A DNA stretch of 64,000 nucleotides from Streptomyces xanthochromogenes (GCF_014650455.1 NZ_BMUZ01000002.1:92125-156124), one strand, 5' to 3'; positions 1 through 9,202 are shown, counted from the stretch's first letter. Made by a program: numbers and translations. The notes: generated by a model from the sequence alone, not told the origin.

Positions 1-117
1 GCCGTCCGGACGCATGATCGACATCCTGCCGTACCCGGCCCCGCGTTCCGCTGGAGTCGGCTTGGGCGTGAGCGCCGTCACGGCATGGCGACGGGCCCTG
101 CCGGGTGCTCGCGGGGG

Positions 118-1695
118 TCAGTGGAGCGGGGCCTGCCAGGTCAGGGTCGTGCCGCGGATGCCGTCGTCCCGCATGCCGTTGTCGACCACCGTGAGCCGCA
201 CCCCGGGCCGCCCGTCGGGGAGTTCGGCGCCGGAGTCCACCACGACGCGGACCGATGACACCCCGGCCCGGCGATGGGCCGCGGCCAGGGCGCTGCGCAG
301 GGCGGCCACGAGCTGGGCGTCCACCGGCTCGCCGACCAGGGTGTCGACCGCGCCCTCGAACCGTACCGAGGGGCGGAAGCCGAGCAGAGCGCCCGCGCCC
401 GCTGTCTCGCGCAGGACCCGGCCGCGCAGGGTCGTCGGGGCGTCGGCGGGCGGCTGCTGGAGGGCGAAGATCGCGGTGCGCACCTCCTGGATCGTGGAGT
501 CCAGCTCGTCGACGGCCCGGGTGAGCATCTCGTCCGTGTCGTCGGCCGCGGCCTTCTCGGCCTTGCGCCGGGTCGACTCCAGCATCATCTCGGTGGCGAA
601 CAGCCGCTGTACGACCAGGTCGTGGAGGTCGCGGGCGATCCGGTCCCGGTCCTCGTACACGGCGAGCTGCTCGCGGTTGTGCTGGGCGTCGGCCAGGACC
701 AGGGCGAGGGCGGCCTGCGAGGCGAACTGGCCGGCGAGCAGCCGGTCGACCGCCGTGTACGGGCGGGCGCCCCGCCTGCGGGGCAGCGCGAGCGTGCCGA
801 TCAGCTTGCCGCCGCTCTGCAGCGGCAGCATCATGCTCGGCCCGAACCGGCTGCGTACGTGCGTGGTCATCCGCGGGTCGGTCGCCGAGTCCTCCAGGAA
901 CACCGGCTCCCCGCCCAGGAGTTGGACCAGGACCGGTGAGCCGGGCTCGATCGTGGTGCCGACGATGTCGTCGGGGTCGTCCGGCGCCGAGGCGGCGACG
1001 ATCTCCATGCCGCCGGCCGCGGTGGGCTGGAGCACCACCCCGGCGGCCGCGTCCGCGAGCAGCCGGGCCCGCTCGGCGACCTTCATCAGCGCGTCCGCCG
1101 CGGTCTCGCCGGTGAGCAGCGAGGTGGTGACGGTGGCCGCGCCCTCGATCCACCGCTCCCGCAGCCGCACGGTCTCGTACAGGCGGGCGTTGCCGATGGC
1201 GATGCCGGCCTGCGCGGCGAGGACCCGCAGCAGCGCCAGGTCGTCCTCGGTGAAGGGGCCGCCGCGCTTCTCGGTGAGGTACAGGTTGCCGAAGACCTCG
1301 GTGTGCACCCGGATGGGTACGCCGAGGAACGAGCGCATCGGGGGATGGCCGGGCGGCAGACCGACCGAGCGGGCGTCGCTCTCGCGGTCGTCGATGCGCA
1401 GGGGCTGGGGGTCGTGGACGAGGGCGCCGAGCAGCCCGGTGCGGCCGTCGGGCAACCGGCCGATCTGCTCGCGTTCGGCATCGCTGAGGCCGGACGTGAA
1501 CAGGTCGGTGAGCGCGTCGCGCTCGGGGTCGATCACCCCTAGCGCCCCGTACCGGGCGTCCGTCAGCTCGGTCGCCGACTCCACGATGTGCTGCAGCGTG
1601 GTGCGCAGTTCGAGGTCCGTCCCGACGCCGAGCACCGCCTGCAGGAGCATCGGCAGCCGCGGCGCCGCACTGTCCTGGCTCTCCGCTTCACTCAT
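118..1695 (-). CDS. DosS/DevS-like GAF-GAF sensor kinase with degenerate ATPase domain
   Basis: Cytoplasmic sensor protein of 525 residues. Two GAF domains (about residues 25-175 and 195-340) resemble the DosS/DosT redox and gas sensor kinases; the first contains GLPPGHPPMRSFLGVP and FGNLYLTEK. A HisKA_3 dimerisation helix follows with the phosphoacceptor in RDLHDLVVQRLF (His about 358). The C-terminal ATPase is incomplete. The usual N-box Asn is absent (SALAAAHRRAG in place of EALSNVARHAG), and the stretch after VVDNG runs straight into GTTLTWQAPL, so the ATP lid and the G boxes are missing. No frameshift is visible. I start at ATG 1695 (MSEAESQ); an in-frame start at 1734 is possible. It lies 129 bp downstream of mbl on the same strand. 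A response regulator is not in the window. It may bind a ligand without being an active kinase. Confidence 0.85.
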   Translation of the reverse strand: MSEAESQDSAAPRLPMLLQAVLGVGTDLELRTTLQHIVESATELTDARYGALGVIDPERDALTDLFTSGLSDAEREQIGRLPDGRTGLLGALVHDPQPLRIDDRESDARSVGLPPGHPPMRSFLGVPIRVHTEVFGNLYLTEKRGGPFTEDDLALLRVLAAQAGIAIGNARLYETVRLRERWIEGAATVTTSLLTGETAADALMKVAERARLLADAAAGVVLQPTAAGGMEIVAASAPDDPDDIVGTTIEPGSPVLVQLLGGEPVFLEDSATDPRMTTHVRSRFGPSMMLPLQSGGKLIGTLALPRRRGARPYTAVDRLLAGQFASQAALALVLADAQHNREQLAVYEDRDRIARDLHDLVVQRLFATEMMLESTRRKAEKAAADDTDEMLTRAVDELDSTIQEVRTAIFALQQPPADAPTTLRGRVLRETAGAGALLGFRPSVRFEGAVDTLVGEPVDAQLVAALRSALAAAHRRAGVSSVRVVVDSGAELPDGRPGVRLTVVDNGMRDDGIRGTTLTWQAPLH

Positions 1696-1824
1696 CCTTC
1701 GAGCATCCCTCACCGCGGCCGGCCGCGGCGGCAACGGCGATTGTCGTGCCGGTCACGCCGGTGACGGCCGTGCGCCTCGTCGTGCCGGTCACGCGGGCGG
1801 CGGTCACGTGTCCCGTCGTGCCGG

Positions 1825-2862
1825 TCACTCGGCCAGCGGGTCGAGGACCATCGGCTGGATGCGGCCTTCGAGCATCGAACCGAGGCCTTGGATCGCGCAG
1901 ACGTCGGGCCGCTCCGCGATGTGCACCGGCATGCCCGTGGAGTCGCGCAGCATCTGGTCGAGGCCGGGCAGCAGGGCGCTGCCGCCGACCATCATGATGC
2001 CCCGCTCGGCGAGGTCGGCGACCAGGTCGGGCGGGCACTCGCGGAGCACCTTGCCGATGCCGTCGAGCACCGCGGTGAGCGGGGTGTGGATGGCGTTGCG
2101 CACGGCGGCCGTGTCGACCAGGACCGAGCGGGCGAGACCGGTGGCGACGTCGCGGCCGTGGATCTCGGTGGAGGCGGGCCCCTGCGGGGTGAGGCCGTTG
2201 CCGCGCAGGGCCAGCTGCAGGGGGCGTACGGACTGGCTCGGCAGCATCAACTCGTGCTGGTGACGCAGGTGTTGAATGACCGCGTGGTCGATGGCCTCGC
2301 CGCCGACGGGGATGCGGACGGCCGTCACGATCGCGCCCAGCGAGAGCACCGCGATCTGGGTCGTGGCCGCCCCGCACACCATGATCATGGTGGCGGTGGG
2401 CTGCTCGACCGGCAGCCCGCAGCCCACGGCGGCCGCGATCAGGGTGTCGACGAGCTCGACCCGGCGGGCACCGAGGCCCACCAGGGTCTCCATCGCGGCG
2501 CGCTGGGCCAGCGGGTCGCTGTCGTGCGGGGTGCATGCGGCGGCGCGCAGCCTGGGCTTGCGGCGCAGCTGGCGGCGCAGCTTCTCGCCGAGGAGGTGCC
2601 GCAGCATGCGCTGGGCCATCTCGATGTCGACGACGGTGCCGCCGGACACCGGGCGGGCCACCCGGATGTAGTCGGGCGTACGGCCCGTCATCTGTTCGGC
2701 GAAGGCGCCGACGGCGATGAGTGCGCCGGTACGGGTGTTGACGGCGGCCACGCTCGGCTCGTCCACGACGAGTCCGGCTCCCTTGACGTACACCCGGGTC
2801 CTCGCGGCCCCGAGGTCGACGGCGACATGGCAACGGCGCAACTGCTCAAGACTGACGGTCAC
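1825..2862 (-). CDS. mbl: MreB-like actin homologue Mbl
   Basis: Actin-fold ATPase of the MreB/Mbl family, 345 residues, near the usual 335-350. The first phosphate loop reads VAVDLGAARTRVYVKG near residues 13-28, the second region is MVCGAATTQIAVLSLG, and the adenosine loop is MMVGGSALLPGLDQML near the C-terminus. In Streptomyces Mbl works with MreB in spore wall synthesis and is not needed for vegetative tip growth. It stands alone rather than in the mreBCD cluster, as expected for Mbl. The start is GTG 2862, with GGGAGG 8 bases upstream. Phosphate loop 1 is less canonical than in MreB (AAR in place of TAN), so ATPase activity may be weaker; that last point is inference. Confidence 0.85.
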   Translation of the reverse strand: MTVSLEQLRRCHVAVDLGAARTRVYVKGAGLVVDEPSVAAVNTRTGALIAVGAFAEQMTGRTPDYIRVARPVSGGTVVDIEMAQRMLRHLLGEKLRRQLRRKPRLRAAACTPHDSDPLAQRAAMETLVGLGARRVELVDTLIAAAVGCGLPVEQPTATMIMVCGAATTQIAVLSLGAIVTAVRIPVGGEAIDHAVIQHLRHQHELMLPSQSVRPLQLALRGNGLTPQGPASTEIHGRDVATGLARSVLVDTAAVRNAIHTPLTAVLDGIGKVLRECPPDLVADLAERGIMMVGGSALLPGLDQMLRDSTGMPVHIAERPDVCAIQGLGSMLEGRIQPMVLDPLAE

Positions 2863-3180
2863 GGCAGATCCTCCCGAGAGCGGTACTTAGTTCGCATCTT
2901 GCGACCGCCCGGGGACCGGCGCGCGCTGGGATGCGCCGGTCGGGGAGTAGCCGGCTGACGACCAGCCAGAAAGAGCACGCCCCGCAGGTCGACCCGCCTC
3001 TCGTCGGTCCTCGCGGGTGTCCGCGGCGCGTGCCGCGTGCTCGGTGCGTGCGCCTGTGGTCCCGTGGGCGTGCGCCCGCGCACCCGGATGCATACCGCTT
3101 GCCGCTCGTGGCCCGCCTCGTACGGCGTACTCGTCCTCGGGTGCCTACCGCGGGCCTGCGGGCGGCGGGCTCACGGGGTG
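2863..3180. other. Intergenic region upstream of mbl, no gene seen
   Basis: This 318-bp spacer holds the mbl ribosome binding site next to the gene (GGGAGG, minus strand) and presumably its promoter. Open frames across it on both strands are Arg/Pro/Gly-rich and look like GC-frame shadows. I see no repeat, RNA gene or clear terminator. Confidence 0.5.
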
Positions 3181-3747
3181 TCAGGGCAGGAGGCGCTGGA
3201 GCAGGCCCCAGGTGAACTCCGCCACCCGGGTGCCGCCGCCGGGCAGGGTGATCGACAGCTGCCGGCGCGTCGGCGCCGAGCCCTCCATCGGGCGGGCCGG
3301 GGCGAAAGCCCGCGCCACCTCGTCCACCGTGCACGACCAGGGGCGCAGATCCTCCTCCCGGCGCAGCTCGGGACCCGGTATGCCGGGGGCTCTGACCAGC
3401 CATTCGTTCCACACCGCGCCGCCGGGCCCGGCCAGCGCCTCGAACCGGAGGTCCGGCCAGAGCGGCACCGGCCACAGCTGGGCCTCGCAGTCCAGGTCCC
3501 CGATCCTGCGCGGCACGACCGCCTCGGGCGGGCCGAGCACCGAGCGGTACCGGGACAGCGCGCCGCGGGAGCGGGCCGAGCGGACCATCGCCTGCCAGCG
3601 TCTGTTGGCCTCGCGCATGTCCGCGATCGAGGCGCCGAGTTCGTGCCGGGCGTCCTCGACGAGGCCCGGCTGGTGGTCGGCCATCCGCCGCAGCAGCACG
3701 AGTTGGAAGTCCAGCGGGCCGAACGGCCGCGTCACGGTTTCCGTCAT
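3181..3747 (-). CDS. Conserved hypothetical protein
   Basis: Soluble protein of 188 residues with no family I can name. It has no signal peptide or membrane helix. The N-terminal third is helical and charged (MTETVTRPFGPLDFQLVLLR, then a region rich in Arg and Ala), and the middle is rich in Trp and Pro (DCEAQLWPVPLWPDLRFEAL). I chose ATG 3747 because AGGA lies 8 bases upstream; in-frame ATGs at 3756 and 3777 are alternatives. It sits convergent to nothing and divergent from the SCO2400-type gene, with 147 bp between the two starts. Codon use is typical of the window. Function unknown. Confidence 0.75.
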   Translation of the reverse strand: MTETVTRPFGPLDFQLVLLRRMADHQPGLVEDARHELGASIADMREANRRWQAMVRSARSRGALSRYRSVLGPPEAVVPRRIGDLDCEAQLWPVPLWPDLRFEALAGPGGAVWNEWLVRAPGIPGPELRREEDLRPWSCTVDEVARAFAPARPMEGSAPTRRQLSITLPGGGTRVAEFTWGLLQRLLP

Positions 3748-3894
3748 GACGTCCATCCTGCCCCGCCCCACTGACAACGCCCCGGTCCATGGCGATTCGT
3801 CACGCGGCCACGCCCGGCGGGCGGCGCTTCCGCACAGGATTCACACATCCGCGGCCCCTTTTGTCTCCCGGCCGCCGCATAGCCTCCCTGGGCC

Positions 3895-4602
3895 ATGGAT
3901 TACTGCCACTCCTGCCGACGGCACCTCAACGGCGCACTGGCCTGCGCCGGTTGCGGAACACCCGCGGAGGCGCTGGCGCCCTCGCCCGAAGACGAGCTCC
4001 TGGTGTACGCCGGTGCCGCGCCCGGCGCCCCGGAGGTGCTCGCACCCACCGGCCATCGCCGTGCCCGGGGCGGCCGCGCCACCGGGAGGGGACGGCGGGC
4101 CCGGCGCAAGCGGGGCAAGGTGATCGTCTTCGGTGCGGCCGGTCTCGTTCTGGTGGCCGGGGCGGTGGGGTTCGTGCAGATGGCCATGGAGCCGCCGGTG
4201 CACGACCGGGCCTCCGCGGTGCGCGAGGACCAGGAGATCTCCGACCCCCAGCCGCTGCCGTCGGGCGATGCGGCGGTGGTGCCGTCCGCGCCGACGGCGA
4301 AGCCGGGTTCCTCGCGCGGGCGGGGTCCTGGTGCGGGGGCGCCCGCACGCGACGTGGACGTGGTCGAGGCGCACACGGCCGGGGCCTCGCCCACGCCGTC
4401 CCGCTCGGCCGCGCCGCACCCCGGGCCGTCCTCGCCGTCGTCCACGCCGGTGCCCTCCGGCTCACCCGGGGCGTCCGGCTCGCCCAAGCCCGGTGGGCCC
4501 ACGCCCGGTGGGCCCCCGTCCTCCGAGCAGCCGCCACCGCCACCGCCTCCGAGTCCGAGCCCCTCGCCGACCTGCAGGCGCTTCCTGTGGTGGTGCACCT
4601 GA
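3895..4602 (+). CDS. SCO2400 family zinc-ribbon, single-pass membrane protein
   Basis: The 235-residue protein has three parts. The N-terminus is a short zinc ribbon (C4-x2-C7 and C17-x2-C20) in the cytoplasm. A basic stretch (RRARGGRATGRGRRARRKRG, about 54-73) precedes one membrane helix (VIVFGAAGLVLVAGAVGFVQ). The rest is a low-complexity Pro/Ser/Gly domain that should lie outside the cell. The last residues are CRRFLWWCT, an unusual ending with two Cys and two Trp after the long proline-rich linker. I recall this architecture as the SCO2400 family in Streptomyces. Topology, a zinc module linked to an external Cys-tipped tail, suggests a sensor or anchor, but no function is established. Confidence 0.82.
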   Translation: MDYCHSCRRHLNGALACAGCGTPAEALAPSPEDELLVYAGAAPGAPEVLAPTGHRRARGGRATGRGRRARRKRGKVIVFGAAGLVLVAGAVGFVQMAMEPPVHDRASAVREDQEISDPQPLPSGDAAVVPSAPTAKPGSSRGRGPGAGAPARDVDVVEAHTAGASPTPSRSAAPHPGPSSPSSTPVPSGSPGASGSPKPGGPTPGGPPSSEQPPPPPPPSPSPSPTCRRFLWWCT

Positions 4603-4778
4603 CCCGCCGTTGCCAGGAGCTCCGCCCCCGACCCCTGCGGCCCGGACGCGGTCGGCGGTCGGCTACCTGATCAGACCCTCCGGCGTTCGGGGACGCGGGC
4701 CTCGTCGCGTGTCCCGTGCGGGCCGTCGTGGGCTGGTCGCGCGGTTCCCCGCGCCCTTTTGGGGGCGGGTCGGACCGG

Positions 4779-5201
4779 CTAGCTCCCCAGCATCCGCCGC
4801 AGCAGATCCCTCAGCACCCTGCGCTCGTCCGCGGACAGCTCGGCCAGCGGCTCCCTCGCGAAGTTCAGGGAGTCGCGCAGGGCGGTGGCGGTGGTGAGGC
4901 CGTCGGGGGTGGGGGCGGCCAGTTTCACTCGCCGGTCGGCCGGGTCGGGGCGGCGCTCCACCAGGCCGCGGGCTTCCAGCCGGTCGACGATGCCCGTGAC
5001 GTTGGACGGCTCGCACTTCAGCTTCTGGGCGATCCGCCGCATCGGCATCGGCTCCAGGGAGAGCAGCCCGAGGACCCGGGCCTGTGCGCCGGTGAGGGAG
5101 TGCTCGGCGGCGGCCCGTTCGTACTCCTCGTAGTAGCGGCCGACCACCGTGCCGATCAGCTCGACTACTTCGAGGCTCAGGGGATCCATGCGAGAGGCCA
5201 T
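4779..5201 (-). CDS. MarR family transcriptional regulator
   Basis: Winged-helix repressor of 140 residues, the usual MarR length. The DNA-binding part is MRRIAQKLKCEPSNVTGIVD with the wing RRPDPADRRVKLAAPT. It is divergent from the NADP-dependent oxidoreductase at 5375, so it probably controls both genes through the inverted repeat at 5216-5244. On its own strand TTGAGA and TAGGCT lie 16 bp apart and TAGGCT ends 7 bases before ATG 5201, so the message may be leaderless and start at that codon. An alternative start is ATG 5189. The single Cys (KCEPSN) lies next to the recognition helix and could act in redox sensing; that is inference. Confidence 0.88.
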   Translation of the reverse strand: MASRMDPLSLEVVELIGTVVGRYYEEYERAAAEHSLTGAQARVLGLLSLEPMPMRRIAQKLKCEPSNVTGIVDRLEARGLVERRPDPADRRVKLAAPTPDGLTTATALRDSLNFAREPLAELSADERRVLRDLLRRMLGS

Positions 5202-5215
5202 GCCCCTCAGCCTAC

Positions 5216-5244
5216 CGAGTTACTTGACAATCTCAAATATCTCG
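5216..5244. promoter_or_regulatory. Operator-like inverted repeat between marR and oxidoreductase genes
   Basis: CGAGTTACTTGA and TCAAATATCTCG are inverted with 10 of 12 bases matching and a 5-bp spacer (CAATC). The site is AT-rich for this genome. It covers the likely -35 box of the MarR gene (TTGAGA, minus strand) and a TTGACA at 5224 facing the oxidoreductase gene, which fits MarR autorepression and control of its neighbour. Confidence 0.6.
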
Positions 5245-5374
5245 GCGCATTGTTCTTTCAGTACCTGAAGTATTCGGGGCGCCCGACGCGGTGACGGCAC
5301 ACGCGCCGCATCGGGTACCCGTACCGAAGCACCCGATGTATCGATCAGCGCTTGTTCGCAGGAGGACGCACCCC

Positions 5375-6403
5375 ATGGCCACCTCGTCCGCACTCCCCGC
5401 CACCAGCCGTGAATGGCACCTCGTCGCCCGCCCGAACGGCTGGCCCGTGCCGTCCGACTTCGCGCTGCGGGAGACCCCGGTCGCCGAGCCGGCGTCCGGC
5501 CACATCCTGGTCCGCAACCTCTTCATGTCGGTCGACCCGTACATGCGCGGCCGCATGAACGACACGAAGTCCTACGTTCCGCCGTTCCAGCTGGACCAGC
5601 CCATGCAGGGCGGTGCGGTCGGCGAGGTCGTGGCCTCCAACGACGAGCGGTTCGCGGTCGGCGACCACGTCCTGCACCCGCTCGGCTGGCGCGAGTACGC
5701 CGACGTGGACGCCAAGCACGCCACCAAGGTGGACGGCGGGCTCGCGCCGCTCTCCGCCTACCTCGGCGTGCTCGGCATGCCGGGCCTCACCGCGTACGCG
5801 GGCCTCCTGGAGGTCGCCTCCTTCAAGGAGGGGGACGCCGTGTTCGTCTCCGGCGCGGCCGGTGCCGTGGGCAGCCAGGTCGGCCAGATCGCGCGGCTCA
5901 AGGGCGCCTCGCGGGTCATCGGCTCGGCCGGCTCCGACGAGAAGGTCAAGTGGCTGGTGGAGGAGCTCGGCTTCGACGCCGCGTTCAACTACAAGAACGG
6001 CCCGGTCCTGGAGCAGCTGCGCGCGGCTGCCCCGGACGGCATCGACGTCTACTTCGACAACGTCGGCGGCGAGCACCTGGAAGCCGCGATCTCGACGCTC
6101 AACGTGCACGGCCGCGCGACCATCTGCGGCATGATCGCGGCCTACAACGACACCGAGCCGACTCCCGGCCCGCGCAACATGGCCATGATCATCGGCAAGC
6201 GGCTGCAGCTCAAGGGCGTTCTGGTCGGCGACCACTACGGCATGCAGCAGCAGTTCACCGGCGAGGTCGCCGGCTGGCTGGCCTCCGGCGAGCTCAAGTA
6301 CAACGAGACGGTCGTCGAGGGCATCGAGAACGGCGTGGACGCCTTCCTCGGCATGCTGCGCGGCCAGAACACCGGAAAGATGGTCGTCTCGCTCGGCAAG
6401 TAG
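5375..6403 (+). CDS. NADP-dependent oxidoreductase, MDR superfamily (alkenal/quinone reductase type)
   Basis: Zinc-free medium-chain reductase of 342 residues, similar to CurA, YncB and plant 2-alkenal reductases that reduce reactive enones or quinones with NADPH. The GroES-like half has REWHLVARPNGWPVPSDF and LFMSVDPYMRGRMND. The Rossmann half has VFVSGAAGAVGSQVGQIARL, where AAGAVG binds the nucleotide, followed by FDNVGGEHLEAA and the C-terminal GKMVVSLG. I start at ATG 5375, with AGGAGG 9 bases upstream; an upstream in-frame ATG at 5291 would cover the promoter. The divergent MarR gene is the likely regulator, a common pairing for electrophile detoxification. Confidence 0.9.
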   Translation: MATSSALPATSREWHLVARPNGWPVPSDFALRETPVAEPASGHILVRNLFMSVDPYMRGRMNDTKSYVPPFQLDQPMQGGAVGEVVASNDERFAVGDHVLHPLGWREYADVDAKHATKVDGGLAPLSAYLGVLGMPGLTAYAGLLEVASFKEGDAVFVSGAAGAVGSQVGQIARLKGASRVIGSAGSDEKVKWLVEELGFDAAFNYKNGPVLEQLRAAAPDGIDVYFDNVGGEHLEAAISTLNVHGRATICGMIAAYNDTEPTPGPRNMAMIIGKRLQLKGVLVGDHYGMQQQFTGEVAGWLASGELKYNETVVEGIENGVDAFLGMLRGQNTGKMVVSLGK

Positions 6404-6736
6404 CCGCCCCGCCCTCTCCCTGGGTACGCGGCGCCTTCCCGGGTACGCGGCCGTGAGGATCGCGGGCGAGCCGGGACCGGCGGCCGGTGGCCGCCGACGC
6501 CCGGCCACCGGGACGCCCGGTACCGAGCGACCGGTGACCCGGCAGCCGGTGCCGAGCGGCGGAAGCCGCGGGCAACCGACGCCGGGCAACCGGCACCGGA
6601 AGCCGGTACCGAGTGGCCGATGCCGAGTGACCCATCGCACACTCCGGCGCACTGTTTCCGCGATCCGATAAGGTTTTTCCACATCCCGGCGGCCGTGAGG
6701 CGCGAGCGGCCGCGTACCCAGGAGGAGCACCCCAGC
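6404..6736. repeat. Intergenic region with degenerate GGTACCGAG / CCGGTG repeats
   Basis: No gene is visible. Between about 6470 and 6635 the sequence is a loose array of ACCGAGYGRCCGGTG-like words, with GGTACCGAG at about 6520 and 6606 and GGTGCCGAG at about 6548, separated by CCGG-rich spacers. Before ohr the DNA becomes AT-richer (6640-6690, with GATCCGATAAGGTTTTT), where the ohr promoter is expected. AGGAGGAGC just before 6737 is the ohr ribosome binding site. Confidence 0.55.
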
Positions 6737-7162
<426 letters not shown>

Positions 7163-7182
7163 CCGCAGGGCACCGACACCGA

Positions 7183-7212
7183 AGGGCCGCGCCCCGACAG
7201 GCGCGGCCCTTT
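7183..7212 (+). terminator. Rho-independent terminator after ohr
   Basis: AGGGCCGCGCC and GGCGCGGCCCT form an 11-bp stem with loop CCGACA, followed by TTG. It lies 20 bp after the ohr stop codon. Confidence 0.8.
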
Positions 7213-7285
7213 GTCGCGCCGGCCCGCCCGCCCCGCGGCTGCCGTCCGGGCCGCGGTCCCCGCGGCGGCTGCCATGCTGGCCCGC

Positions 7286-8248
7286 ATGACCTTTCCCGAG
7301 ACTGCACCGTACGACCACGGCACGCTCGACACCGGTGACGGCGACTTCGTGTACTGGGAAGTCTGCGGCAACCCCGAGGGAAAGCCCGCCGTCGTGGTGC
7401 ACGGCGGGCCCGGCTCCGGCGCGGGGCCGTTCTGGCGCCGCTACTTCGACCCGGCCCGCTACCGCGTCGTCCTCTTCGACCAGCGCGGCTGCGGACGCTC
7501 CACACCGCCCGTCAGCGATGCGGCGACCGGCCTCGCCTCCAACACCACCCACCGTCTGATGGCGGACATGGAGCGGCTGCGCGAGCACCTGGGCATGGCC
7601 AACTGGCTTGTCTTCGGCGGCTCGTGGGGCGCCACACTCGGTATGGCGTACGCGCAGGCGCACCCGGACCGGGTCACCGAACTCGTTCTGTTCTCGGTCA
7701 CGACGACCAGCCGCGCCGAAGTGGACTGGATCACCGAGGGGGTGCGGGTGCACTTCCCCGAGGCCTGGGCCGCCTTCCGCGACGCGGCCCATCCCCGCGA
7801 GGGCGAGCGGGTGGTCGACGCGTACGCCAGGCTGCTCGCCGACCCCGATCCGGAGGTGCGCGAGGAAGCCGCCCGCACCTGGTGCCGCTGGGAGGACACC
7901 CACGTCCGGGCGGCCGGTACGCCCCTGGTCGAGGAATTCGGCGACGCGCGGTACGACGACCCCGCCTTCCGGATGACCTTCGCCCGCCTCGTCACGCACT
8001 ACTGGCGCCACGCGGCATGGCTCGACGACGGTCAACTGGTCGACGGGGTGGGAAAGTTGGCGGGGATGCCCGGCGTGCTCATCACCGGTGGACAGGACCT
8101 CAGCTCGCCGCCCGATCCGGCCCGGGCGCTCGCCGCAGGGTGGCCGGGGTGCGAGCTCGTGGTGATCGACGACGCCGGGCACGGCCTGGGCCACCCCGGC
8201 ATGAAGCAGGCGGCCCAGGCGGCGCTCGACCGGTTCGCCGGCCGCTGA
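7286..8248 (+). CDS. pip: Prolyl aminopeptidase (proline iminopeptidase, S33)
   Basis: Alpha/beta hydrolase of about 320 residues that removes N-terminal proline from peptides in the cytoplasm. The oxyanion motif HGGPGSGAG is near residue 36, the nucleophile is S113 in VFGGSWGATLG, the acid is in LITGGQDLSSPP, and the catalytic His is in DDAGHGLGHPG at the C-terminus. The N-terminus YDHGTLDTGDGDFVYWE is typical of the S33 iminopeptidases. I start at ATG 7286, since family members begin a few residues before this motif; ATG 7274 is also in frame. No Shine-Dalgarno sequence is clear at either. Confidence 0.9.
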   Translation: MTFPETAPYDHGTLDTGDGDFVYWEVCGNPEGKPAVVVHGGPGSGAGPFWRRYFDPARYRVVLFDQRGCGRSTPPVSDAATGLASNTTHRLMADMERLREHLGMANWLVFGGSWGATLGMAYAQAHPDRVTELVLFSVTTTSRAEVDWITEGVRVHFPEAWAAFRDAAHPREGERVVDAYARLLADPDPEVREEAARTWCRWEDTHVRAAGTPLVEEFGDARYDDPAFRMTFARLVTHYWRHAAWLDDGQLVDGVGKLAGMPGVLITGGQDLSSPPDPARALAAGWPGCELVVIDDAGHGLGHPGMKQAAQAALDRFAGR

Positions 8249-8401
8249 GCGAGGAACACCCCCCGGGCCGCGCGCGGCGGCCACACGTTCCCCGCTGCCT
8301 CGCTGCCCGGGAAGGCCCACCGGTGGCGTGTGCCGCCGCGCGCGAGCCGGTGCGCAGGACGGCCGGATCGCGCTCCTCGGCGGCCGGATAGGGTCGACGG
8401 C

Positions 8402-9202
8402 ATGCGTGATCTAGGGACAGGCTTCGGATATCTGGTCAAGGGGCAGCGCTGGGCCGCCGGTCACGGCACATCGCTCGGCATCGGCCTGCTGCCCGGCCTC
8501 ATCACCCTCGTGATGTACGTGGGCGCGCTGGTCGGACTCGCCTATGGCGCCGACGACTTCGTCGGCTGGGCGACACCGTTCGCCGACGGCTGGGGCTCGC
8601 CCTGGCTCGGGCTCTTCCGCGGCTTCCTGACCGCGCTGGTCTTCGCGCTCGGCCTGTTCCTCGCCGTGATCTCCTTCACCGCGGTGACGCTGCTCGTCGG
8701 TCAGCCCTTCTACGAGAAGCTGTCCGCCGACGTCGACCGGGCCGAAAGCGGCGGCGAGGCGCCCGAGTCGGGCCTCTCGCTCGCCCGGGAACTGTGGATA
8801 TCGGCCCGCGACTCCCTGCGCATCCTGGTCCGGGTCGCGTTCTACGGCCTGCTGCTCTTCGGCCTCGGCTTCATCCCGGTGATCGGCCAGAGCGTGATCC
8901 CGGCGATCGGCTTCTGCGTCACCGGCTTCTTCCTCGCGGAGGAGCTGACCGCGGTCGCCCTCCAGCGCCGCGGCATGGAACTGCGCCCCCGCCTCGCCCT
9001 GCTGCGCTCGCGCCGCCTGCTGGTCCTCGGCTTCGGCGTGCCCCTCGCGCTCGCCTTCGTCGTCCCGCTGGTCGCCGTCTTCCTGATGCCGGGGGCCGTC
9101 GCGGGCGCGACCCTGATGGTGCGGGACCTGCTCGGCGAGGCCGTCGAGGCGGAGGACGACGACGCGGACACCGCGCCGGGCCTCGGGCAGCCCACGGCCT
9201 GA
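8402..9202 (+). CDS. EI24 domain integral membrane protein (CysZ-like)
   Basis: Membrane protein of 266 residues with about five to six hydrophobic segments. The first two are near residues 27-47 and 70-100 (LTALVFALGLFLAVISFTAV). The family core VGQPFYEKLSADVDRAE comes at about 99-115, and FIPVIGQSVIPAIGFCVTGF is also typical. The EI24/CysZ fold includes sulfate permease CysZ, but actinobacterial members have no tested substrate and no cys genes lie nearby. ATG 8402 is preceded by a few GC-rich bases without a strong ribosome binding site. The C-terminal tail is acidic (AVEAEDDDADTAPG) and cytoplasmic by the inside-positive rule. Confidence 0.85.
   Translation: MRDLGTGFGYLVKGQRWAAGHGTSLGIGLLPGLITLVMYVGALVGLAYGADDFVGWATPFADGWGSPWLGLFRGFLTALVFALGLFLAVISFTAVTLLVGQPFYEKLSADVDRAESGGEAPESGLSLARELWISARDSLRILVRVAFYGLLLFGLGFIPVIGQSVIPAIGFCVTGFFLAEELTAVALQRRGMELRPRLALLRSRRLLVLGFGVPLALAFVVPLVAVFLMPGAVAGATLMVRDLLGEAVEAEDDDADTAPGLGQPTA

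Noticed and set aside
1-117. Gene fragment at the left edge
   Set aside because: The first 117 bases show no motif or ribosome binding site, and the open frame starting at 14 is antisense to the kinase.
4779-5201. OhrR for the ohr gene
   Set aside because: The gene is 1.5 kb away, faces the other way and shares its operator with the oxidoreductase; the Cys position alone is not enough.
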